Notes: generated by a model from the sequence alone, not told the origin. A stretch of DNA of 6,872 bases from JAUSIF01 sp036556265 (GCA_036556265.1 DATBJU010000072.1:1-6872); one strand, 5' to 3'; shown: positions 1 to 4,992, numbered from the stretch's first letter. A program made the numbers and translations.

Positions 1-463
1 CGGGAGGTTCTCCCGCGCCCTTGGAGCCAAGCTGCCGACGCAACGCCTGCACCTTCTCGCTGGCCTCTTCGAGAAAAGTGAAGAAGCGCTCCGGCTCCCA
101 GATCTGAAACTTGTGACCAAGACCGACGAACGCCACCAACTCGTCGATATGCGCGTGGGTCTTCAGGCTCTCGCTCAGAACCACGCGGCCTTCCGAGTCC
201 ACTTTCAGGAGTTCGCTCTGCCCGTAGAGCGCGGCCGCGAGTTCGTCCCGCTCCGGAGAATAGGGCGGGAAGCGATCCATCAGCGCCTCGATCTCCCGGA
301 TCAGTGCGTTGCCTCCCGCATCGAGCGCCGGATGTCCCGGCGACGGCTGGCAGTAGAGTCCTTCGAACCCGTCCCGCGCGAGCACCGCCCGAAAGCTCGC
401 CGGAATCGAAACGCGACCCTTCGCGTCGAGACGCATCGTGTAGGTCGCAACAAACCGGTCCAT
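1..463 (-). CDS. mraZ: MraZ transcriptional regulator of the dcw cluster (3' end missing)
   Basis: MraZ is a DNA-binding protein that represses its own operon, the division and cell-wall (dcw) cluster, and binds the nucleoid. Reading leftwards from ATG at 463-461 gives 154 codons with no stop before the window edge. The protein starts MDRFVATYTMRLDAKGRVSI and shows the two SpoVT/AbrB-like half-domains of the family: the first around residues 5-50 with DAKGRVSIPASFR (residues 13-25), the second around 80-128 with the matching VDSEGRVVLSESL (88-100). The helix EPERFFTFLEEASEKV (124-139) is the usual C-terminal element. E. coli MraZ is 152 aa, so little is missing. The strand predicts that the rest of the dcw cluster (rsmH, ftsL, ftsI and so on) lies off the left edge, which cannot be checked here. 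The Shine-Dalgarno sequence is weak (a G-run just before ATG). The family call is secure from both DxxGRV motifs. Confidence 0.96.
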   Translation of the reverse strand, partial: MDRFVATYTMRLDAKGRVSIPASFRAVLARDGFEGLYCQPSPGHPALDAGGNALIREIEALMDRFPPYSPERDELAAALYGQSELLKVDSEGRVVLSESLKTHAHIDELVAFVGLGHKFQIWEPERFFTFLEEASEKVQALRRQLGSKGAGEPP

Positions 464-566
464 GACCCCGACCGACGCCACAAGACGTCCCGCCGGTGCG
501 CGCGAGCATGACCTCGGGCAGAAGCGGCAACGCGCTCCGCCCGGCCGGGATGCTGCTACTCCGGAA

Positions 567-600
567 CGGGATGATTTGGGATATCATGGGACCACATGGT
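567..600 (+). promoter_or_regulatory. 10-bp-phased TGGG repeats, possible MraZ box
   Basis: Plus-strand tetramers at 10-bp intervals read CGGG (567-570), TGGG (577-580), TGGG (587-590) and TGGT (597-600). The E. coli MraZ box is three TGGGN repeats with 5-bp spacers, which is the same 10-bp period, and it lies just upstream of mraZ. The spacing and position fit autoregulation. Two things are unusual: the repeats read away from mraZ (as CCCA on its coding strand), and only two of the four units are perfect. The link to MraZ is inferred from spacing and context. Confidence 0.5.
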
Positions 601-606
601 CGTCAA
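578..606 (-). promoter_or_regulatory. Candidate sigma-70-type promoter for mraZ
   Basis: On the minus strand TTGACG (606-601) matches five of six bases of the -35 consensus and is followed after exactly 17 bp by TATCCC (583-578) as a weaker -10. Transcription would begin near 571, giving mraZ a leader of about 108 nt. This is the best -35/-10 pair I see upstream of mraZ. It overlaps the phased TGGG repeats, as expected for an autorepressed promoter. Confidence 0.45.
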
Positions 607-713
607 CGGAGTCGCGGCCATTCCGGGCCTCGCCGTCCACAGGGCCGCGACCCAGGCCGATTAACGCGTTGCAAGCCTTAAGAAACGGTGTCCGCGCCGA
701 GCGAACTCGCGGC

Positions 714-814
714 CTCGTCCTTCGAGACGCGGGCCCTCATTCTGAGGAGCCCGACGCCGGACCTGATCCGGCGGAGGGCGTCTCGAAGGATGAGGGCCCG
801 CTCCTCAGGACGAG
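714..814. repeat. Compound palindromic repeat: one unit nested in an inverted copy
   Basis: An inner unit (736-794) begins CTCATTCTGAGGAGC, has a core containing the small inverted repeat GCCGG/CCGGC (756-760, 768-772), and ends GCGTCTCGAAGGATGAG. It is flanked by 714-730 and 800-814. Read on the minus strand, these flanks are CTCGTCCTGAGGAGC and GCGTCTCGAAGGACGAG, the same two ends, so the inner unit occupies the place of the core of an opposite copy. GGGCCC hexamers (731-736 and 794-799) mark both junctions. Perfect arms include 719-730 with 778-789, 731-740 with 790-799, and 742-750 with 800-808. It has no coding capacity. A related core lies at 3624-3650. Confidence 0.8.
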
Positions 815-855
815 GCAATCAAGTGCGTCGAGTGACAATCGAATAATGTGCAGTG

Positions 856-1632
856 ATGCCCGCACCGTTCCCGCCCGACAGCAAGCTCGTCTCCGATATC
901 GCGCCCTCGCCGAACCACGAGGCGCGCGCGGGCGGGCGGGCGCCCGACATGATCCTCCTGCACTACACCGGCATGCAAAGCTCGCTCGCGGCGCTCGCGC
1001 GGCTGCGCGATGGCGGCGGTAGCGAGTGCGTCTCCGCGCACTACTTCATCGACGAGGACGGAACGATCACTCAGCTCGTCCCGGAAACGCGCCGCGCCTG
1101 GCACGCTGGCACCGCCTTCTGGGACGGTGAAACCGACATCAATTCGCGCTCGATCGGAATCGAGATCGTCAATTCCGGTCACGAGTTCGGATATCCGGAC
1201 TTCCAGTCGCACCAGATCGATGCCGTTATCGCGCTTTGCCGCGACATCATCGCGCGTCGAAAGATCCGCGCGGACCGCGTGCTTGCCCATTCCGATGTCG
1301 CTCCCGGCCGCAAGCAGGATCCCGGTGAGCGATTTCCCTGGGAAAGACTGTACAGGGCCGGGGTCGGCCACTGGGTTGCGCCGGCGCGCATCACGACCGG
1401 CGCGCGTCTCGCGCTTGGCGACCGCGGGGAAACGGTGACGCTGCTGCAATCGCAGCTCGCGAAGTACGGCTACGGAATCTCAACGACCGGCGAATACGAC
1501 GCGAACACGCATGACGTCGTCACCGCGTTCCAGCGACACTTCCGCTCCGCTCGCGTCGACGGCATTGCCGACGGATCGACCTTGACCACGCTCACCGATC
1601 TTCTCGCCACACGCCCAACAGCGGCCGCCTGA
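856..1632 (+). CDS. AmpD/AmiD-like N-acetylmuramoyl-L-alanine amidase with peptidoglycan-binding domain
   Basis: This is a predicted zinc amidase that cleaves the bond between N-acetylmuramic acid and L-alanine in peptidoglycan or its anhydro-muropeptides. From ATG 856 it is 258 aa. The Amidase_2 domain spans about residues 15-165. By comparison with AmpD, zinc ligands are H36 (in LLHYTGM), H145 (LAHSDV) and D155, with E103 and K153 in the catalytic positions; all five are present. A PG_binding_1 domain follows at about 187-250 (GDRGETVTLLQSQL). There is no signal peptide, unlike the lipoprotein AmiD, which suggests a cytosolic AmpD-like recycling role, yet cytosolic AmpD lacks the binding domain. 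A GTG at 853 is an alternative start; TAA at 844-846 closes the frame upstream. No clear Shine-Dalgarno is visible. The next gene, 188 bp downstream, is also a peptidoglycan-cleaving enzyme. The family is certain; location and physiological substrate are inferred. Confidence 0.93.
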   Translation: MPAPFPPDSKLVSDIAPSPNHEARAGGRAPDMILLHYTGMQSSLAALARLRDGGGSECVSAHYFIDEDGTITQLVPETRRAWHAGTAFWDGETDINSRSIGIEIVNSGHEFGYPDFQSHQIDAVIALCRDIIARRKIRADRVLAHSDVAPGRKQDPGERFPWERLYRAGVGHWVAPARITTGARLALGDRGETVTLLQSQLAKYGYGISTTGEYDANTHDVVTAFQRHFRSARVDGIADGSTLTTLTDLLATRPTAAA

Positions 1633-1656
1633 TCGCCCGCTCGCCGCCGCAATCGA

Positions 1657-1696
1657 AACGATCGTGCCCACGAACAATTCATTGAGCACGATCGTT
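1657..1696. promoter_or_regulatory. Perfect 11-bp inverted repeat with two ACGATCGT palindromes
   Basis: AACGATCGTGC (1657-1667) and its exact reverse complement GCACGATCGTT (1686-1696) are separated by 18 bp. Each arm contains the palindrome ACGATCGT, with centres 30 bp apart, close to three helical turns. It begins 25 bp after the amidase stop. No T-run follows, so a simple intrinsic terminator is less likely than a paired operator for the downstream gene or an mRNA-stabilising hairpin. No known regulator is recognised. Confidence 0.5.
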
Positions 1697-1721
1697 CCCG
1701 GATTTGCCCCGCGGCTGCGAC

Positions 1722-1736
1722 AATTCGACTCGAATT
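1722..1736. promoter_or_regulatory. 15-bp perfect palindrome, possible operator
   Basis: AATTCGA (1722-1728), one central C (1729) and TCGAATT (1730-1736) form a perfect dyad about 85 bp upstream of the lytic transglycosylase start. An AT-rich dyad upstream of a gene fits a repressor site, but no known consensus is matched and chance is possible. Confidence 0.3.
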
Positions 1737-1775
1737 TCCTTGGAACCGCGGCAGATTTCCTCCCCGATTTACGGC

Positions 1776-1810
1776 CCTTCTCCGGCGCTTTTTTGCACAA
1801 CTGGAGAAGG
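1776..1810 (+). promoter_or_regulatory. Hairpin sequestering the ribosome binding site of the lytic transglycosylase
   Basis: CCTTCTCC (1776-1783) is the exact reverse complement of GGAGAAGG (1803-1810), which is the Shine-Dalgarno sequence of the gene starting at 1821. A G-U pair (1784/1802) and a G-C pair (1785/1801) extend the stem to 10 bp. The loop, 1786-1800, carries a run of six T. Folded, the ribosome binding site would be fully paired, so translation may depend on temperature, an sRNA, Hfq or another unfolding factor. Confidence 0.5.
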
Positions 1811-1820
1811 ACCTGTCCGA

Positions 1821-2273
1821 ATGCATTTCAAGAAAATCTGCCTGAGCTTCGCCTTCCTGATTTCGCTCGCCGGAGCCGCGCCAGCCGCCGCCAACGCCGT
1901 CGCACTCGAGGCGATCGTCGATCGTCACGCCGCTGCGCATGGCCTGCCGAAAGAATTTGCGCGCGCGATCGTGCGCCTGGAAAGCGGCTGGAATCCGAGA
2001 CTCACCGGCGCGGCAGGCGAAGTCGGTCTCATGCAGATCAAGCACGAAACCGCCCGTTCCCTCGGCTTCGACGGTTCGCGCGACGCGCTCTACGAGCCGG
2101 ACACCAACGTGAAATGGGGAATGAGGTATCTGGCGGACGCCTGGAAGCTTGCCCAGGGTGACCACTGCGGAACCGTGCTGCGCTATCAGGCCGGTCTCCA
2201 GGCAAAATCCATGACCGATGCCGGCCGCGCCTATTGCGCCCGGTTGCGCAAGGTGCTCGCCTCGATCGATTGA
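1821..2273 (+). CDS. Small exported lytic transglycosylase (SLT domain)
   Basis: This is a predicted soluble lytic transglycosylase of the SLT/lysozyme-like fold, which would cleave the MurNAc-GlcNAc bond of peptidoglycan in the periplasm, leaving 1,6-anhydro-MurNAc ends. It is 150 aa. Residues 1-26 form a Sec signal peptide (two Lys, a hydrophobic stretch, then APAAANA). The catalytic Glu is E54 in RLESGWNP, and the family motif GLMQI is at 69-73; NVKWGMRYLADAW (96-108) is the usual following helix. Cys116 and Cys139 could form a disulfide. The domain is about as small as the family allows and carries no binding module. Start 1821 is chosen because GGAGAAGG lies 10 nt upstream and the signal peptide starts there; the frame also opens further upstream without support. 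Its anhydro products are the class of substrate used by AmpD-like amidases such as the upstream gene. Confidence 0.92.
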   Translation: MHFKKICLSFAFLISLAGAAPAAANAVALEAIVDRHAAAHGLPKEFARAIVRLESGWNPRLTGAAGEVGLMQIKHETARSLGFDGSRDALYEPDTNVKWGMRYLADAWKLAQGDHCGTVLRYQAGLQAKSMTDAGRAYCARLRKVLASID

Positions 2274-2290
2274 CTTCGCTCGGCCTTCAG

Positions 2291-2319
2291 ACGGCCCCGT
2301 GCCACGGCCGCGCCGTTTT
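2291..2319 (+). terminator. Possible intrinsic terminator of the lytic transglycosylase gene
   Basis: ACGGC (2291-2295) pairs with GCCGT (2312-2316) around an inner hairpin, CCGT-GCC-ACGG (2297-2307), and TTTT (2316-2319) plus further T-rich sequence follows. The stem has bulges, so it is only moderately convincing. It lies 17 bp after the stop codon at 2271-2273, where a terminator is expected. Confidence 0.4.
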
Positions 2320-2322
2320 CTG

Positions 2323-2350
2323 TTGCCTGGATGCGCCGGTCCGCTACAAT
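2323..2350 (+). promoter_or_regulatory. Candidate sigma-70-type promoter for the hydrolase-like gene
   Basis: TTGCCT (2323-2328), a 16-bp spacer and TACAAT (2345-2350) form a good -35/-10 pair. Transcription would begin near 2357, about 34 nt before the start codon at 2391. It implies that this gene is expressed separately from the lytic transglycosylase. Confidence 0.5.
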
Positions 2351-2390
2351 TTGGAACTTTCTCCCGCAACCATCCAACCCCGAAAATCCC

Positions 2391-2960
2391 ATGCGACGCT
2401 CCCTCCTCGCCCTCGCCTTCTCGTTTGCCTTCGTGAGCGCGGCCCAAGCGCAATGCTCTGCGACCTCCGTGCCCGTGCGCGTCTATCTGATGTACGGCCT
2501 GGTCAGCGCCGCCATGTCGAGCGGAATGTCCGACCTCGTCAGCAAGATGAACAAGATTCAGAATGTGAAGGCGACGGTGCACGAGTGGACCGGGGCGAGT
2601 TCGATTGCGAGTGACGCCGCGAACCAGAACGCGGCGATCGTCATTGGCGGACATTCGATCGGCGCCAACGCCGCTGTCTCGGCCGCGCAGCAACTGAACG
2701 GCAAGAAGCGGGTAGCCCTCATTCTCGGCTTCGATCCGTCGAGCCTTTCCTCGCTCGACGCCGTGCCGTCGAACGTCAATCGCGCTATCGGCTTCCGCCA
2801 GGACCACAATCCGTTCGGCGGCAACAAGCTGGTCGCAGCGAACGGCAGCACCTCCGTGCAGAACATCTTCCGCGACCTGAACCACATCGCGATCGACAAG
2901 AACGCCGAGATCCACCAGATCTCGATACAGGCGGTCTGCGCGATTTCCAGCCGCGGCTGA
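2391..2960 (+). CDS. Small exported alpha/beta-hydrolase-like protein of unknown substrate
   Basis: I do not recognise a named family. The 189-aa product starts with a Sec signal peptide (MRRSLLALAFSFAFVSAAQA, cut near residue 20-21). The sequence before Cys22 (AQAQC) is not a good lipobox, so a soluble periplasmic or secreted protein is likely. IVIGGHSIGANAA (83-95) is a classic nucleophile elbow, G-H-S-I-G, with S89 as nucleophile. H165 in DLNHIAID could be the catalytic His, and D115 (GFDPSS) or D138 the acid. At about 169 mature residues it would be a minimal hydrolase, in the size range of cutinases or Bacillus LipA. Cys22 and Cys183 are its only cysteines and could form a disulfide. Start 2391 is chosen over an in-frame ATG at 2331 because the signal peptide begins there and the candidate promoter lies between them. 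The ribosome binding site is weak. Esterase, lipase or thioesterase activity is inferred from the elbow alone. Confidence 0.8.
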   Translation: MRRSLLALAFSFAFVSAAQAQCSATSVPVRVYLMYGLVSAAMSSGMSDLVSKMNKIQNVKATVHEWTGASSIASDAANQNAAIVIGGHSIGANAAVSAAQQLNGKKRVALILGFDPSSLSSLDAVPSNVNRAIGFRQDHNPFGGNKLVAANGSTSVQNIFRDLNHIAIDKNAEIHQISIQAVCAISSRG

Positions 2961-2978
2961 TCTAGTACCCAGCCCCTC

Positions 2979-3022
2979 ATGGCCGGGCCGCGCCGGTAAG
3001 AACCAGCGCGTGACCCGGCCAT
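2979..3022. repeat. REP-like inverted repeat, first of a pair
   Basis: ATGGCCGGG (2979-2987) and CCCGGCCAT (3014-3022) are perfect 9-bp arms around 26 bp of GC-rich sequence, 19 bp after the preceding stop codon. It resembles the short palindromic intergenic elements common in Bradyrhizobium-like genomes. It may also protect or terminate the upstream transcript. Confidence 0.5.
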
Positions 3023-3045
3023 CCAGTCCTTGCCAAATCTACTGG

Positions 3046-3068
3046 ATCGCCGGGTCGAGCCCGGCGAT
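3046..3068. repeat. REP-like hairpin, second of a pair
   Basis: ATCGCCGGG (3046-3054), loop TCGAG, then CCCGGCGAT (3060-3068): a perfect 9-bp stem. Both members of the pair share the CCGGG/CCCGG heart and a nearby ACTGGAT or ATCCAGT sequence (3041-3047, 3021-3027), suggesting one family. No T-run follows on the plus strand. It lies 35 bp before the rnpB -35 element and could insulate rnpB from upstream transcription. Confidence 0.55.
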
Positions 3069-3102
3069 GAGGAAAGTTGCTAACTTAGTTGATCTATGAC
3101 TC

Positions 3103-3130
3103 TTGACGCCGACCACGCGCCATCTCATCT
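3103..3130 (+). promoter_or_regulatory. Candidate rnpB promoter
   Basis: TTGACG (3103-3108) is a strong -35 hexamer. The region 16-18 bp downstream (TCATCT, 3125-3130) is a weak -10, about 7 bp before the predicted 5' end of RNase P RNA. The position fits well; the -10 element is uncertain. Confidence 0.45.
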
Positions 3131-3136
3131 CTAGTC

Positions 3137-3553
3137 CGTCAGTCGGCCGGGCGGCCGCGGCGCGCAAGCGTCGAGGAAAGTCCGGGCTCCACGGAGACAC
3201 GGTGCCGGATAACGTCCGGCGGGGACGATCCCCTCGCGGGGAGAGGCCTCAGGGAAAGTGCCACAGAAAACGCACCGCCCCGGCCTTGCGCCGGAGTAAG
3301 GGTGAAAAGGTGCGGTAAGAGCGCACCGCGCTTCCGGCGACGGAAGCGGCAGGGCAAACCCCACCGGGAGCAAAGCCGAATAGGGACGACGCGGACTTGT
3401 CCTCGCGAAAGCAGGGAAGAGAGCCCAGACCGGTCTTCGGTCCAGTCGTCCGGGTTGGCTGCTCGAGGCGCCGGGTAACCGGCGTCCCAGAGGAATGGCC
3501 GCCACGCGGAGGAAACTCCGCCATACAGAACCCGGCTTACAGGCCGGCTGATG
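3137..3553 (+). ncRNA. rnpB: RNase P RNA, bacterial type A
   Basis: This is the catalytic RNA of RNase P, which with the RnpA protein removes 5' leaders from tRNA precursors. Conserved signatures occur in order: GAGGAAAGTCCGGGC (3173-3187), the GGGTGAAAAGGTGCGGTAAG region (3300-3319), AGAGCGCACCG (3318-3328), GGAGCAAAGCCGAATAGGG (3367-3385), GGAGGAAACTCC (3508-3519) and ACAGAACCCGGCTTA (3525-3539). Helix P1 closes the molecule: CAGTCGGCC (3140-3148) pairs with GGCCGGCTG (3542-3550) with one wobble and can extend three pairs to 3137 and 3553, so the ends are accurate to a few bases. About 417 nt is normal for alphaproteobacteria. It has its own promoter candidate and terminator. Open reading frames through it on both strands are spurious. 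Confidence 0.97.
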
Positions 3554-3560
3554 ATCGTGA

Positions 3561-3591
3561 GAGGGCTCGGCGGAAAACCCGCCGGGCCCTC
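3561..3591 (+). terminator. rnpB terminator hairpin
   Basis: A 13-bp stem (3561-3573 with 3579-3591, one T-G wobble) encloses a 5-nt loop, AAAAC, just 7 nt after the end of the RNase P RNA. The following sequence, GCCAATTTCGT, is only weakly T-rich. The position and stem strength make a transcription stop likely. Confidence 0.75.
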
Positions 3592-3607
3592 GCCAATTTC
3601 GTAACAT

Positions 3608-3666
3608 CGTCATCCTGAGGTGGCCGACGCCGGACTTGATCCGGCGGAGGCCCTCAAAGGATGACG
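3608..3666. repeat. Palindromic intergenic repeat related to that at 714-814
   Basis: Perfect outer arms CGTCATCCT (3608-3616) and AGGATGACG (3658-3666) enclose the inner inverted repeat GCCGG/CCGGC (3629-3633, 3641-3645). The 27-bp core at 3624-3650 matches 751-777 at 26 of 27 positions, so both are copies of one dispersed element. It lies in the 96-bp gap between rnpB and the convergent dctM and ends 21 bp beyond the dctM stop, where it could act as a bidirectional transcript end. Confidence 0.75.
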
Positions 3667-3687
3667 GCTGAGTGCGCTAGCAGCGCT

Positions 3688-4992
3688 TCAACGATCCAAC
3701 ATCGTCGACGGCAGCCACAGTGCGAGTTGCGGGAAGACGGTGATAATCGCGACCGCTGCGCACATCAGCACGAACAACGGAAATGTGTAGGCCCCGACTG
3801 CGAAGATCGATCGCCCGGTCATTGCCTGCAGGACGAATAGATTGAACCCCACCGGCGGCGTGATCTGTGCCATCTCCACAACGAGCACCACATAGATGCC
3901 GAACCAGATCAGGTCGAACCCCGCGCGCTCCACGAGCGGCATGATTACCGCGGTGGTGAGGACCACCATGGAGATGCCATCAAGAAAGCACCCGAGCAGG
4001 ATATAGAAGAGCGTCAGGACAACGAGCAACTGCCACTGCGAAAAGCCGAGGCTCGAAATCCATTCCGCAAGCACGCGTGGAATGCCGGTGAAACCCATGG
4101 CCGCCGTGAGATAGGCGGCGCCGGCGAGAATGAACGCAATCATGCAAGACGTTACGGTCGCGCCGAGCAACGCATTTTTGAAATTTTCGCGCGAGAGGGA
4201 GCCGCTCGTCCACGACAGCACCAACGCGAGCGCCACGCCGACCACCGCCGCTTCGGTTGCCGAGGCCAGCCCGCCGTAGATCGACCCGATCACCCCGAGG
4301 ATCAGCAAGGTCACGGGAATCAGCCGGCGCAGGGCGACGACGCGGTTCGCGAACGACGTCGGAGGATCGGGCGGCGGCATGCGGCTCTTGTTGACGAGCG
4401 CCCACGTGGCAATGAAACCCATGAAGAGCACGGCCAGCATGACCCCCGGGATCACCCCGGCGATGAACAAGCGCGCGATCGATTGTTCGGTTGCCGCCGC
4501 ATAGACGATCATGATGATGGAAGGCGGGATCAGCAGCCCAAGCGTGCCCGATCCGGCGAGCGTTCCGATCGTCATCCTCTCGTCGTAACCGCGCCTGCCC
4601 AGCTCCGGCAGCGTGATGCGTCCGATTGTGGCGCAGGTCGCGGCGGACGAGCCTGATACCGCGGCGAAGATCGCACAGCTTACGACATTCACGTGCAGGA
4701 GTCGGCCCGGCAGCTTCTGAACCAGCGGAGCAAGGCCTTCGAACATGTCTTCGGACAGCTTCGTCCGGTACAGGATCTCGCCCATCCAGATGAACATCGG
4801 CAGCGCCGTCAGATCCCAGGAATTCGATGCGCTCCAGACGGATGTGGCCAGAATGTCGCCTGCCGAAGTCGAGACGGTTGTGGCCAGCGCTACGAAGCCT
4901 ACGGCGCCGAGCGCCAATGCAATCCACATTCCCGAGCCAAGCGTCGCGAACAGCAATGCGACGAGGACCGCAGACAGGGAGAGCAGATCCAT
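3688..4992 (-). CDS. dctM: TRAP transporter large permease subunit DctM
   Basis: This is the large membrane subunit of a tripartite ATP-independent periplasmic (TRAP) transporter, which uses the sodium or proton gradient to import an organic acid delivered by the binding protein. It has 434 aa, the usual family length, and about a dozen hydrophobic segments. Family landmarks occur in both halves: SGSSAATCATIGRITLPEL (113-131) with GTLGLLIPPSIIMIVYA (149-165), and GCFLDGISMVVLTTAVIMPL (334-353) with ITPPVGFNLFVLQ (377-389). Start ATG 4992 is chosen because GGAGAG lies about 9 nt upstream and the product begins directly in the first membrane helix; an in-frame start at 5025 would add 11 charged residues and overlap dctQ. 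The gap to the dctQ stop is 4 bp, so the pair are probably translationally coupled. It is last in the operon. Substrate cannot be read from this subunit. Confidence 0.95.
   Translation of the reverse strand: MDLLSLSAVLVALLFATLGSGMWIALALGAVGFVALATTVSTSAGDILATSVWSASNSWDLTALPMFIWMGEILYRTKLSEDMFEGLAPLVQKLPGRLLHVNVVSCAIFAAVSGSSAATCATIGRITLPELGRRGYDERMTIGTLAGSGTLGLLIPPSIIMIVYAAATEQSIARLFIAGVIPGVMLAVLFMGFIATWALVNKSRMPPPDPPTSFANRVVALRRLIPVTLLILGVIGSIYGGLASATEAAVVGVALALVLSWTSGSLSRENFKNALLGATVTSCMIAFILAGAAYLTAAMGFTGIPRVLAEWISSLGFSQWQLLVVLTLFYILLGCFLDGISMVVLTTAVIMPLVERAGFDLIWFGIYVVLVVEMAQITPPVGFNLFVLQAMTGRSIFAVGAYTFPLFVLMCAAVAIITVFPQLALWLPSTMLDR

Larger units (their letters stand above)
464..855. other. 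Divergent intergenic region between mraZ and the amidase gene
   Basis: This 392-bp gap separates the divergent mraZ and amidase genes. It holds a leader of about 108 bp for mraZ, a candidate mraZ promoter (578-606), 10-bp-phased TGGG repeats (567-600), an AT-richer patch with TTAACGCGTT (661-670) and CTTAAG (677-682), and a compound palindromic repeat (714-814). Open frames crossing it are arginine- and proline-rich, lack recognisable motifs and have no clear ribosome binding site, so I do not call a gene here. Confidence 0.7.

Noticed and set aside
661..682. Possible CtrA site from two TTAA sequences, and the palindrome AACGCGTT (663-670)
   Set aside because: The two TTAA units (661-664 and 678-681) are 13 bp apart, not the 7 bp of the CtrA consensus. 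AACGCGTT alone is too short to support a site.
925..945. GC-rich run of GGGC units early in the amidase gene, considered as a tandem repeat or G-quadruplex
   Set aside because: It is short and encodes a normal family segment (RAGGRAPD) before the first zinc ligand. The G-runs are broken by C and fit ordinary codon bias.
462..1022. Long plus-strand open frame across the mraZ-amidase gap into the amidase gene
   Set aside because: It is arginine- and proline-rich, has no recognisable motif, runs through a palindromic repeat, and overlaps the clearly real amidase in another frame.
1470..2915. 481-residue minus-strand open frame opposite three plus-strand genes
   Set aside because: It is antisense to genes with strong motifs (amidase, SLT, nucleophile elbow), has no family features, and is the kind of long antisense frame that high GC produces.
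3131..3613. 160-residue minus-strand open frame at the rnpB position
   Set aside because: The region is RNase P RNA, with all conserved segments and a closing helix on the plus strand. Such antisense frames are a common false annotation of rnpB.
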